Positions 42,324 to 51,710 of a stretch of 64,000 nucleotides of DNA are shown here, in pieces; position 1 is the stretch's first letter; each line of letters begins with the position of its first letter. The notes under the pieces were generated by a model. The model ran no database searches, was not told the DNA's origin, and was given only the letters and a program-made list of their open reading frames with translations. Source of the DNA: JABDIY01 sp963803875 (lineage in GTDB: Bacteria; Actinomycetota; Acidimicrobiia; Acidimicrobiales; SZUA-35). Location: assembly GCA_963803875.1 (NCBI GenBank), contig CAWDOA010000015.1, positions 1 through 64,000 on the forward strand. Direction: 5' to 3'. The translations under genes and the position numbers were made by a program.

Positions 42324-44114
42324 TCATGAGTACGACTCCGCCTGGATCTTGTACAACTCCGAATACGTCCCACCGGCGTTGACCAGGTCGTCGTGAGAGC
42401 CGTATTCCACCAGCCGGGAACCGTCGAGCACAACGATGAGGTCCGCCATCCGAACCGTTGAGAATCGGTGGGACACCAAGACGGTGATTCGGCCTTCTCC
42501 CTGACCCACGCGGGCGGTGGTTGCATATCGCTCGAACAGCGCGTGTTCGGTTTCGGCGTCGAGCGCTGAGGTCGGCTCGTCCAAAACCAGGACAAGCGGC
42601 GTATCCCGCATGAACCCGCGGGCCAGGGCGAGCTTCTGCCACTGCCCGTGGGAAACCTCCACCCCTTCGTCCCAGGTGCGACCGAGCTGGGTGTCCAAGC
42701 CATGAGCCAGCTGGTCGATGACGTCGGTGGCCCCGGCCTGGTCAACCGCCCCGATAACTGCAGCTCGGTCTTCAACCCGGGAGGTATCTCCGAGCCCGAC
42801 CGAAGTCTGGGCCTTGAACTCGAACTGGAAGAAGTCCTGGAAGGCCCCGGCCAGTCGGCGGCGCCAGTCTGGGGCGGGAAGCCGTTGCAGATCCACACCG
42901 TCAACCGTGATTCGGCCTGCGCCCGGCTTGTACATGCGGGCCAGCAGCTTGACCAGCGTGGTCTTGCCTGCCCCGTTTTCGCCGACGATGGCCACCACCT
43001 TCCCAGCCGGCAACTCCAGGGACACGTCCTCCAGCACCAGCTTTTCGGTCCCGGGATAGGCGAAGGAGACTCCCTCGAATCGGATGCCCTGCTCGAGACG
43101 AGTGGGGACATCGGCATCTGCCGCTTCGTCGGCAGCCTCGGCCAGAAGTTCAAGCCAGCCCAGCTTGCGTGAGGAGTCGAGCCAGATCCCCCGGAGGTAA
43201 CCGAGTTCACCCACCGCAGCACCGATGTAGCCACTCAGTCGAACCCCGGCCGCCAGTACCAAGACGACCGCTCCAGCAGAGACATCGGCGTCGGTGGCCA
43301 CGAAGACTATCGCTGCCACGTAGGCCATACCGAAGAGGGCCCAGGCGCCGGCACTCCACACGGCGGTGACGTATTGGGCCCGAGAGGTCGGTCCGTACCA
43401 CTGCTGCCAGCTCTGGGTCCGCCGCCTCACCAGCGTCGGCCCCAGGCGCTGTAGCCGAACTTCTTTGCCGGGTGCGGCGGTTGTCCCAATGAGGAAGAGG
43501 TGCCGGGCAAGCCGGTTGTGGACCGCCACCTCTTCTTCGGTGCGTCGTTCCACCCCGGGTCGCCATGCTGCGGTGGCGATCATCGGCAGGCCGAACAGCC
43601 CGAGCAGGAGAAGGGCAGGGTGGATGGTACTGAGCAGGATCAACGTCACCCCCAGCCGTACGATCCAACCGCCCATGGAGAACAACGACATGAAGAGGTG
43701 GTCGAGTGCAAACACCTGGTCCCGCAGTACCGCGAGCCGATCCAGGTAGTCCGGCCGTTCGTGGTGTTCGATGCTGCCGATCTTGGCTTGTAGCGAAGCA
43801 ACGTGGGTTTCCAGGGCAATACCAACCCGGTCCCGGAACCGCCGGTCCACCCGCTCCAGGATCACGCCGAGGAACCACATCAGGACCGCGGACACACCAA
43901 CACCAAACGCGGCCCAGTAGATCTTGGCGCTGTTGCCCTCCAGCACCCCGTCGGTCAGGAGGGCCAGCCACAGGGCGATCAGCGCATCGGGTAGGGCGGT
44001 GACCACGGTCATCAGCAGGGACAGAGCCAGCAACTTCGGCTCGGCCCGAAAGCCGATCCGGAAGGTCCGCCAAAGCGATGGCAGCGTCGGCGGCAGGTCA
44101 GTCGAGGCTGTCAT
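42324..44114 (-). CDS. ABC exporter subunit (permease-ATPase fusion), downstream partner
   Basis: A 596-residue ABC half-transporter: about six helices (residues 25-310) and an ATPase domain with Walker A GENGAGKTT, signature VSHGQWQKLALARG (LSGGQ degenerate to VSHGQ), and Walker B LVLVLDEPTSALD, then VSHRFSTVRMADLIVVLD. It overlaps the upstream half-transporter gene by 17 bases. The degenerate signature in one partner suggests an asymmetric heterodimer. Substrate unknown: lipid, peptide or drug. Confidence 0.92.
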   Translation of the reverse strand: MTASTDLPPTLPSLWRTFRIGFRAEPKLLALSLLMTVVTALPDALIALWLALLTDGVLEGNSAKIYWAAFGVGVSAVLMWFLGVILERVDRRFRDRVGIALETHVASLQAKIGSIEHHERPDYLDRLAVLRDQVFALDHLFMSLFSMGGWIVRLGVTLILLSTIHPALLLLGLFGLPMIATAAWRPGVERRTEEEVAVHNRLARHLFLIGTTAAPGKEVRLQRLGPTLVRRRTQSWQQWYGPTSRAQYVTAVWSAGAWALFGMAYVAAIVFVATDADVSAGAVVLVLAAGVRLSGYIGAAVGELGYLRGIWLDSSRKLGWLELLAEAADEAADADVPTRLEQGIRFEGVSFAYPGTEKLVLEDVSLELPAGKVVAIVGENGAGKTTLVKLLARMYKPGAGRITVDGVDLQRLPAPDWRRRLAGAFQDFFQFEFKAQTSVGLGDTSRVEDRAAVIGAVDQAGATDVIDQLAHGLDTQLGRTWDEGVEVSHGQWQKLALARGFMRDTPLVLVLDEPTSALDAETEHALFERYATTARVGQGEGRITVLVSHRFSTVRMADLIVVLDGSRLVEYGSHDDLVNAGGTYSELYKIQAESYS

Positions 44115-46008
44115 AGGTCAGCGCCTCCCCGCCATGGCCTACCTTCAGGCTCTCGCCATCGGTGTTGTTGACGCTCGGCTCGATGAAACGTGACGCCTGG
44201 AGGTCATACATCGTCCGGTATCGCCGGCCGAGGGACATGAGCTCGTCGTGGGAGCCCAGTTCGATGACTCGACCGTTCTCGACCACCGCGATCCGATCGG
44301 CGAGCCGCACAGTAGAAAACCGATGAGAAACCAGAATGGTGGTGCAGTCTCTGGTCGCTTCGAGGAGTCGGGCGAAGATCTCGGCTTCGCCCCGCACATC
44401 GAGCTGGGCTGTTGGTTCATCGAGGAGTACAAGGCCGGCCCCTTGTTTCACACCACATATGGCGCGGGCCAGCGCCACCCGCTGCCATTGCCCGCCCGAA
44501 AGGTCGGTGCCGCCGGGGTACCCTTTGGCCAGGGGCGTATCCAGCTCGGCCAAACCGGTCGCCCCTGCTTCATCCAGCGCTTCGAGGATCAGCTCGTCGG
44601 GCGCCCCGAGGGGGGCCACGTTCTCGCGCAGTGGCAGTTCGTAACGTACGAAGTCCTGGAAGACGGCAGTGACCCTGGCCCGCCAGTTGTCGACGTCGAG
44701 GGTTCTCAGGTCATCGCCGTCGATTCGGATCGAACCGTGCTGTGGGTCGTAGAACCGGCACAGCAGCTTGGCCAACGTGGTTTTGCCAGCCCCGTTTTGT
44801 CCGACGATGGCCAACGACTCACCGGCGTGCACCGTGAGGTTCAACCCGGACAGTACCGGGACCGAGGCCAATGGATACGTGAACTCGAGGTCGGTGAACT
44901 CGATCTGGTGTGAACCTCGAGACCGCACCCTTGAAACCCCCGTGTCAGCTGTCGCTTGGGGCGTCGACGGTGACAGGGTGTGGTAGTCGGCAAAGGTGGT
45001 GGCCAGCCGTTCAACCGTGGCTGCCGGAGCCGATGCAGCGTCCAGCGCCCAGTTGAGCCCACCAAAGGCGATGGAGGAGACCGTGATGGCAGCGACCAGG
45101 TAGGTGATGGCCTGGCCGGCCGACAGTTCGCTGTCAACGGTCGCGGCAGCCAGACGCCAGAACACCAGACCATTGGCTGCAGCCACTGCGACGAGGCTGG
45201 CCCCAACCGATCGCTCCCGGAGTTTGGTTGCTTCCCACTGCAGGTCATAGAGATGTCGACGTCGCTGTGCGAACCGATCCACCACCCAGTCCGCCAAGCC
45301 GAAAAGGCGGAGCTCCTTGGCCGCTGGTGCATCGACCGCCAGCCGGTAGGCGTAGTCGGCGTGCCGCTGGGCATCTCGCACCTCGTCGGTATTTCGGTCC
45401 TTCCACACCCCGCTCTCCTTGAGGAGCCAGTGAGTGGCACCCCACCCCGCAACCAGGATCAGCGGCTCCCACCAGCCGAAGCCGAACAACACAATCGCGG
45501 CCGAAACTCCCGAGATGAGTGGGCGGAGGCCACCGGCGATGAAGTTCATGGAGACGAACAGCGGTGGGGCCATGATGCCGAGGTCGAAGTCTCGGGCCAT
45601 GGACATCTCGGCTGAGAGGTTCGGATCTTCCAGGTGGGAAAGCCCGGGTGGTGCGGTGGTGGCTCGGATCAAGCGATCGTTCATCCAGTCAGCGGCCCGT
45701 CGGCCGAGGTTCTGGCCTATGGCCACGTGAAGTGGGTTGGTGACCTGCATTGCGATGAACACAACTGCGACCGCGATGAGCGGACCGGTGAGAGAACTAT
45801 TGGTGTCGATGGCATCGATCACCGCTCCGATGATCAGGGCGAAGGCTGCTGGCAGAACCCCTCCGAGCAGTAGAAGTCCCCACCAGGCCGTGCTCAGACG
45901 CGGTGACGCTCGATGCAGCGTTTTGAAGAAGACAACCTGCGGGTGCTGGGCAACCGGCGGTTTCTTTTCCTGCCTGTGATCCGGTTCCTGTTCCTGTTCT
46001 TCGGACAT
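44098..46008 (-). CDS. ABC exporter subunit (permease-ATPase fusion), upstream partner
   Basis: A 636-residue ABC half-transporter. The hydrophilic N-terminus (SEEQEQEPDHRQEKKPPVAQ) is followed by six helices and an ATPase with Walker A GQNGAGKTT, canonical signature LSGGQWQRVALARA and Walker B LVLLDEPTAQLD. ATG 46008 is chosen: it has a GGGGGGA run immediately upstream, and the longer frame into the ilvE gene is non-coding. Pairs with the next gene. Confidence 0.92.
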   Translation of the reverse strand: MSEEQEQEPDHRQEKKPPVAQHPQVVFFKTLHRASPRLSTAWWGLLLLGGVLPAAFALIIGAVIDAIDTNSSLTGPLIAVAVVFIAMQVTNPLHVAIGQNLGRRAADWMNDRLIRATTAPPGLSHLEDPNLSAEMSMARDFDLGIMAPPLFVSMNFIAGGLRPLISGVSAAIVLFGFGWWEPLILVAGWGATHWLLKESGVWKDRNTDEVRDAQRHADYAYRLAVDAPAAKELRLFGLADWVVDRFAQRRRHLYDLQWEATKLRERSVGASLVAVAAANGLVFWRLAAATVDSELSAGQAITYLVAAITVSSIAFGGLNWALDAASAPAATVERLATTFADYHTLSPSTPQATADTGVSRVRSRGSHQIEFTDLEFTYPLASVPVLSGLNLTVHAGESLAIVGQNGAGKTTLAKLLCRFYDPQHGSIRIDGDDLRTLDVDNWRARVTAVFQDFVRYELPLRENVAPLGAPDELILEALDEAGATGLAELDTPLAKGYPGGTDLSGGQWQRVALARAICGVKQGAGLVLLDEPTAQLDVRGEAEIFARLLEATRDCTTILVSHRFSTVRLADRIAVVENGRVIELGSHDELMSLGRRYRTMYDLQASRFIEPSVNNTDGESLKVGHGGEALTYDSLD

Positions 46009-46045
46009 CGTCCCCCCGACCCAGGTGTCCCGGTCAGCTGAGTGG

Positions 46046-47053
46046 CTACCAGCCCTCCGGGCGGTTGGCGAGCCCCTGTTGAAGCTGTGTGACGCGATCA
46101 CGAATCTGGGCCGTTCGAGTACCGGCCTCAGTTCCCCCCACGGCCTGCTCAGTTCCTTCGTAGATCAGGGTGCCAACCGGGGCGACGATGGCCGCCGTGC
46201 CAGAAAGTACGATTTCAGTGGTAGGGGCAGCCGCCAACTCCAGCAGTTCTGTGACCGACAACGGGCGTTCTTCTACCTCGAACCCCAGTTCACCGGCCAG
46301 CGTCAGAATTGTGTCGCGGGTGACCCCGTGGAGATATCCCTCGGTCAGTGGCGGGGTGATGATCGTGCGGTCGGCGAGTACCAAGAAGTTTGCAGCCCCG
46401 GTTTCCTCGACGAACCCACCGGGCGCAAAGAGAACCTGGTCGGCGTTGTAGTTGTTTTTGGCTTGATTCAGCACTCCGAGGGCCATTGCGTAGTTGGCGC
46501 CCGTCTTCACCATTCCAAACTGCGGCGTGGTGCGCGGCAACTTGGTTTCGATGGCCAGTCGGAGCGCACCACCGGAGAAATACTGTCCGACCGGACTGGC
46601 CAGAATGTAGAACAGTGCGGTTGTGGAAGGTCGGGCCGCAGCACCGATGTTCTGTTCGGTTCCGATGAGGGTGGGGCGCAGATACAGCGAGCCGGGTGGT
46701 TCAGGGGTGATCGCCGAGTTGGCCGCCACAGTGTCGGCAACCATTCGTTCGAAGAGGGCGACCGGGGGACGGGGCAGCATGAGACGTTCTGCACTGCCGT
46801 GCATCCGTTCGGCATGTCTGCTGGCCCGAAAGGTTGCCACCGATCCATCCGGTTGGCGGTGTGCCTTCAGTCCCTCGAAACAACTGCTGCCATAGTGCAG
46901 TGCGTGGGTGGCTGGGTGGAGCAACAACTCGTCGGTGCTCACCATGCGAGGCTCAGCCCATGAGGTGCCATCGAATCCTGCGCTGGCCATAACTGCGCCG
47001 AAAACGGTACCAAACGGTTTGCTGGCGGCTTCTTGGTTGGCATTGGCAGACAT
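46046..47053 (-). CDS. ilvE: branched-chain amino acid aminotransferase
   Basis: A 335-residue class IV PLP aminotransferase. The PLP Lys is K183 in FGMVKTGANYA; LHYGSSCFEGLKAHR is the substrate-loop Tyr/Glu-Gly-Leu block; VEETGAANFLVL and EGYLHGVTRDTIL are typical of IlvE. It transaminates Leu, Ile and Val to and from their keto acids; the fused IOR downstream could take the aromatic or branched keto acids, though nothing shows a direct link. Ends 37 bases before the ABC gene. Confidence 0.92.
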   Translation of the reverse strand: MSANANQEAASKPFGTVFGAVMASAGFDGTSWAEPRMVSTDELLLHPATHALHYGSSCFEGLKAHRQPDGSVATFRASRHAERMHGSAERLMLPRPPVALFERMVADTVAANSAITPEPPGSLYLRPTLIGTEQNIGAAARPSTTALFYILASPVGQYFSGGALRLAIETKLPRTTPQFGMVKTGANYAMALGVLNQAKNNYNADQVLFAPGGFVEETGAANFLVLADRTIITPPLTEGYLHGVTRDTILTLAGELGFEVEERPLSVTELLELAAAPTTEIVLSGTAAIVAPVGTLIYEGTEQAVGGTEAGTRTAQIRDRVTQLQQGLANRPEGW

Positions 47054-47172
47054 GAGCTGATGGTAGGGCGAAACAAGGCGGCCTGCGCAGCGGTTTTGGG
47101 TTCCCGACGAGCCATTTCTGGGGTGTGGTCACCGGACCACAGGGGAGGTCTCGCCTACGATCGCGGTGAACC

Positions 47173-49168
47173 ATGCCACCGCGGACGGTGAGAGGGAGCT
47201 ACGGAGTGGGAACAGGGGTCGAGGGTGGTGCGCTGGCAGCGATCATCGAGGTCGTGGACGTCAGCCGCATCGCCTCGCTGGCTCAACTCCATGCCCACCT
47301 CGCAACTACCCATCCGGAACTATCGGAGGCCGATATCGGTCAGGTGGTCGTCGCGGCTGAACAGCTCGAACTTCTCGACGACCTCGTCTTTTCGAGGGCA
47401 TCATTGGTGGCCGGCAGAACCTATACCGTTCGCGTCGACTCGCCCCTACTGGTTGAGAATCACGATGATCTAGCGCCGCTGCTCGGTGCTCAACAACACC
47501 TCGAAGACCCGGCCGGGGTTGTGCTGCGTTCCGCCGAGCGTCAGATCGTGGTCGTGGGGGCGGTTCCTTCCACTCTCGAGGCGGGTGGCCACTACCTCGC
47601 ATTGGCCGTTCCGGAGGACGTCGTCACCGTCGACTTCGGTTTCCTTCCGCCGGATCGCGTTCACGTTGACGCCATGGGATCCAGTCGTTTGGTTTCGGGC
47701 GAGGTCGAGATAGCGGCGCTCCGCTCCGCCAGCGATCACTGGCTAGGTTCCGGTCGGGCGGTCACGGCTCGCACGTTGGTCGCGTATGCGATTTCACTCA
47801 ACGACCAGTGCTTTCGGGATCCGACGCTGCCGCTTACAGATCTCTTTGCCGCAGCCGGCCTTCGGGGTCAACACGGTGAGTGGGGCAGGAGCGGGGACGA
47901 ATGGACACCGGTCGGTGAGGCCGTCACGGAACAAGTGATCGACCGCGTGATCGATGAGCACAATCTCTCCAACGACGAGGCCGGCGACTTTCGTTTGGCG
48001 GTGCTTCAGTGGCAGCAATGGGTCGGCGGCCGATCAACGATCAATGCCACGTCGTTTGCCGCTCTGCTCACGGGCCGTGTAGCAGCTGCGTTCGCGGAGT
48101 ACTGGCAGCCGCCGAAGCGTTGCATCGATCGACGAGTGGATGGACCAGCGCCGCCTGGTCGAGACACTCGGCCGCAAGCACGGCGAATATCCCGGGGTCA
48201 ACTACCTCCGAGGAATGATAGATCTTCGCCTGGGTGACGGGGCTGCCGCCTTCAGATTTTTCGAGCACGCCCACAAGGTCGATGAGGACTACCTCCCGGC
48301 CAGGCGAGAGTTGGGGCTTCTGTTCCTTGACGCTTCGAGAATCGAAGATGCAATGGATGTCCTCCCCTCCGACATCCCTGCATTCGGTGCAATGGAGTAC
48401 CTGCTCGATCAAGCTGAACGGGATCGAGCCCAGGCTGACCGCGGTGATCCGTGCCGGTGTGGGTCGGGCAAGAAGTATCGCTCGTGTTGCGCCAAGCGGC
48501 TCAGATTCACTTTCGCCGAACAGCTCGAAGTGATCGACATCCGGCTCAAGGTCTACCTGTCCCAGCCACCGTGGTCGGTTCAGATGGATCGGCTCGCAGA
48601 CATCGTGAGTACCGAGTGGGAACTCATGAGTTTTCCAGATGCCCTGGCCGAGCCGTTTGTTCATGATGTGCTGGCCATCGAGGCCGGAGGCGCAGCCTCC
48701 TATCTGGCGGCCCGGCGCAGCCTGCTCACCGAGTCAGACGCCACCATCCTGGCCACGTTCGTTGCTCAGAGCCGAGACGCCTTTGACATTCTGTCCGCTA
48801 GCCCTCACACATGGAAACTTCGGCATCCTGACAGCGGGGCCGAGCTACACATCGATGCGTTGGACCAGTCACCAACGCCGGGAGATGCGGTCCTGGTGCG
48901 GACAATTGCTCGCAACGGTGGCCTGGCGGCCGTCGGTCCCGCCATTGTCGTTCCTGGTTCACACGTTTCGTTGCTGCGGGTCGTGCTGGGATCACGTCCC
49001 ACCGCCGAACAGCTGTTGGGGTGGGTGTGCCGCCGGTCTGAGATCCTGCGTCCCCACATCGACCTCGCCACCCCCATCGATCTGCGGGAAACCGGAGAGC
49101 CCTCCGATGATGCGATCCTGGCGGGAATCGATCTCGACGATCTGGCCCGTCGCGCCATGGAGAGCTGA
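47173..49168 (+). pseudogene. SEC-C zinc-motif protein, plus N-terminal domain (one frameshift)
   Basis: About 665 residues if rejoined. The N-terminal 310 residues are unassigned; near 48115 the frame slips (AEYWQPPKR to CASIDEWMDQRRLVETLG). The second part has a TPR-like helical stretch (YLRGMIDLRLGDGAAAFRFF) and a SEC-C motif, GDPCRCGSGKKYRSCC, that binds zinc, as in SecA C-termini and YecA/UPF0149 proteins. The C-terminal 250 residues are not recognised. Function unknown. The frame slip has strong coding signal on both sides. Confidence 0.6.
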
Positions 49169-49203
49169 GCCCGAGTCATGCCGGGTTGGGGCATGATGTG
49201 GTG

Positions 49204-50001
49204 GTGAGTCCAGAGGATGGGGATCCGGAGCGTCGAATCGGTCTTGTGCTGGGAGCAGGCGGCACCCAGGGTGGGTTCTTCATCCGCGCTGGCCTGGCCG
49301 CACTCACGGAGCGAACCGGCTTTGTTCCGGCCATGAGCACCACGGTCGTCGGCACCAGTGTGGGTGCTCTCAACGCAGCCCGCATCGATCCGGAACCGAT
49401 TGATGTAAACGCCTCGGTGCTGGAGAGCCTGCGCGAGCTGGCCGCCCACGCTGCTCCGTCTGCACCCACCATGGCCGACCGAGTTCTCGCCGGTCCCCGC
49501 CAACTCATTGGGCGAGTGGTCGGTCGGGTTGTGCCAGCCGGTTCTCACACGCCTGACTACCCGGTTGCTGCCGGCCCGTATCACCCTGGGGTTCGAACGG
49601 TGTCGTGCCGCAGATCCGATGGGTCTCGACGAATCGCAGTGTTGGCCCGTGCTGCCGCTCCGGTCGCTGAACTGTACGCCTCAGCCGCCATCCCCGGCTT
49701 TGCGCCGCCGGTTCTGTTGGGTGGGGTCGAGCACGTTGATGGAGCGGTGTGGTCAACCACCAACGCCGACCTAGTAGCAACCGAAGATCATGATCTGCTG
49801 ATCGTGATCGCTCCCATGGCGTCTCGATCCGGAGGCGGCGTCCTGCCCAGAAGCCACCGCGCCGCAGTCCTGTCCGAAGTAGCGCCGTGGAGAAAGGCTG
49901 GCAAGCCAGTGATCCTCATAGCGCCTTCGGCCGATGCGATCGACCGACGTAATGACCACGATGCCTTTGCGGCTGAGGCTCGGTCCCAGATAGCGGGGTG
50001 A
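49204..50001 (+). CDS. patatin-like phospholipase
   Basis: A serine lipid acyl hydrolase of about 265 residues. GLVLGAGGTQGGFFIRAGLA provides the Gly-rich oxyanion hole, VVGTSVGALNAAR has the nucleophile elbow GTSVG and EHVDGAVWSTTNADLV has the DGA catalytic Asp: the full Ser-Asp dyad. No signal peptide, so cytosolic. Several GTG codons in a row (49198-49204) can start it; the track-based TTG at 49186 is less likely. Substrate lipid unknown. Confidence 0.88.
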   Translation: MSPEDGDPERRIGLVLGAGGTQGGFFIRAGLAALTERTGFVPAMSTTVVGTSVGALNAARIDPEPIDVNASVLESLRELAAHAAPSAPTMADRVLAGPRQLIGRVVGRVVPAGSHTPDYPVAAGPYHPGVRTVSCRRSDGSRRIAVLARAAAPVAELYASAAIPGFAPPVLLGGVEHVDGAVWSTTNADLVATEDHDLLIVIAPMASRSGGGVLPRSHRAAVLSEVAPWRKAGKPVILIAPSADAIDRRNDHDAFAAEARSQIAG

Positions 50002-50034
50002 GCTGATCTCACCCAACCCCCAGCCCGAGGTGGT

Positions 50035-51177
50035 TCAGTGGCCGGTGGTGCTCCAATGCCACGGCTCGCTGGGAAGATTGAAGAACCCGTAGGTGGCTGC
50101 GTTTTCCTGCAACCACAGGAATCCTGGAGATCCGGCATTCAGGATCACCCCGTTCTCGGTGAAGTCGAGAGCGAGTCCCAGCTCGTGCTGGCTGTGAAGG
50201 GGTCGGGCGGTCGGGGGAGAGCAGTTCGGTGAGGGTCCGTCGAAGATCGCAAAGCCGGTTTCGCCGCAGTGATTGATGCGGATCTGTATCTGCTCCTCGG
50301 TGCTGCGATAACCCCAACCTCCCAAGATGATCTCTGCCTCTGCCGCCGCGGCAAGCATCTCGTTCAGTGGTCCGGCGATTGTCGGGCTGACCGAGAATCC
50401 ACCGACCGCCAGAGTGTCTGGCGGTTCGCCAGACACCTCCAAGGTCTGAGTCCGGCGGTCCCGAATCGCAATCGGATGATCCAGCGCAACCCGCCTCGCG
50501 GCCGAATCGAGTTCGCTGGCCTCTTCCACTGCATATCCCTGGAGCCGCACCTTGGTTCGAACCTGATCGGCTACGCCCTGTCGAGCGAGAACCGTGGACT
50601 GACCCGCCAGCGCAGCTTGATCCAGTCGCTCCCGGGTCGCAGAGAGGGTCTCGGTGGCCACTTCGATCGGTGCGTCGATATAGATCCGCGCTTGACTTCC
50701 GGTGAGCTTGTCGAGCGCATCGGACTCGCCGTTCACAAAGGAATCCACAACCAGGGCGGTGAGCCTATCGGCGACCACTTTTTCACGATTCGTCGCAGCC
50801 GCATAGTGCCAGCCGCTCACCTCGATTCTCCCCACGGCAGCGTCGGCTTCCAATCCGAGTCGAGCGAGCTCGGTGTCTTGGGCGGCAAGGTTTGCGGCTG
50901 TCGACAACGTCCAGGACTCGGCCACCGATGAGCCCGATCTCCAAGGATCGACCTGCTCGGACGGGATTGCTCGAGTTCGGAGCTCGGCCAGCTCACTGGG
51001 ACTGAGGGCTTCGATACCCAGGGTGTTCGTGACTGCTCGGCTCGGTGGGTTGCTCGGTGGGTTGAATGCGTCGTCAAGCTGCCCGTGCGAGGCTGCCGGT
51101 GACCCGAGCATGCTCGAGATCATGGTCAACACAGCTGTGAGAGCGAGCGCAGGTCGCACGCGGGCGCGGGTGGTCAC
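50035..51177 (-). CDS. secreted D-Ala-D-Ala carboxypeptidase, VanY/peptidase M15B type
   Basis: A 380-residue exported peptidase. The N-terminal helix (VRPALALTAVLTMISSMLGS, AASHG) is a signal peptide. A helical middle region is followed by the M15 zinc domain at the C-terminus: SQHELGLALDF carries the SxHxxGxAxD ligand pair and SEPWHWS carries the ExWH third ligand. It would trim peptidoglycan stem peptides. The long middle segment of about 230 residues is unassigned. Confidence 0.9.
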   Translation of the reverse strand: MTTRARVRPALALTAVLTMISSMLGSPAASHGQLDDAFNPPSNPPSRAVTNTLGIEALSPSELAELRTRAIPSEQVDPWRSGSSVAESWTLSTAANLAAQDTELARLGLEADAAVGRIEVSGWHYAAATNREKVVADRLTALVVDSFVNGESDALDKLTGSQARIYIDAPIEVATETLSATRERLDQAALAGQSTVLARQGVADQVRTKVRLQGYAVEEASELDSAARRVALDHPIAIRDRRTQTLEVSGEPPDTLAVGGFSVSPTIAGPLNEMLAAAAEAEIILGGWGYRSTEEQIQIRINHCGETGFAIFDGPSPNCSPPTARPLHSQHELGLALDFTENGVILNAGSPGFLWLQENAATYGFFNLPSEPWHWSTTGH

Positions 51178-51256
51178 AACGGACTATCGGCCAGGGCTCC
51201 GATGAACTGAATCGCTCCTGGAGTTGGTCTGACGATTCTCCCCAGCCTCGGGGGCC

Positions 51257-51565
51257 CTAGTGGTGGCAGGCGGGCCCATGCACGTGATGGGCGATGACCG
51301 CCAGCTTGGAACCTAGGAGCTTCTTCTGGGTCACGAGCTCGACGACGTTGGCGTACTGAATCAGCTTGGGCGACACCATGATCTCGATGTCATCGTCGAA
51401 GACACGCTTGTACACGCTGGTGTTCTTTCCCTTGAGGTAGGTGTCGACCGACACCTCGTAGGACCCGCCTCAACCAACCGGAGCAATGAAGTCGATGGCT
51501 GCTCGGCCGCCACTTTTCCTCACCGCTTCTTTTGCTGCGTCGGATATGCGAAGTTCCATGGCCAT
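51257..51565 (-). CDS. HesB/IscA-like protein, candidate selenoprotein (in-frame UGA at residue 32)
   Basis: 102 residues if UGA 51472-51470 is read as selenocysteine. The protein reads MAMELRISDAAKEAVRKSGG ... AAIDFIAPVG-U-GGSYEVSVDT ... KLLGSKLAVIAHHV. In IscA/HesB proteins the segment is G-C-S-G.aY, and the first Fe-S ligand Cys aligns with the U. Both halves are in the same frame, which rules out a frameshift. The mRNA after the UGA forms a perfect 7-bp stem with a GGUC loop, at the distance of a bacterial SECIS. HesB-like selenoproteins are a known rare family. The stop is TAG, not TGA. The alternative is a nonsense mutation. Confidence 0.8.
51439..51456 (-). promoter_or_regulatory. putative bacterial SECIS element (hesB)
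   Basis: AGGUGUC-GGUC-GACACCU, starting 13 bases after the UGA; the apical loop begins 20 bases after it, within the usual 16-37-base range, and starts with G as SelB requires. The loop shares GGUC with E. coli fdhF. Confidence 0.75.
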
Positions 51566-51710
51566 AGTTAACCATCGGCGACCGAAGGAACAGTTCCAGG
51601 ACCGCAGCCATCGCGGGGGCTGGCGGTTAGGTCCCTTGTCAGCACGACCTGGCGCAGACTCTGGTTGTTCTGACCTTGCCACCGGTTCGGCCCTATGACA
51701 AGGTCACTCT

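Noticed and set aside
49771..50016. Leftward frames over the patatin gene
   Set aside because: Shadows of the patatin-like gene; no family pattern.
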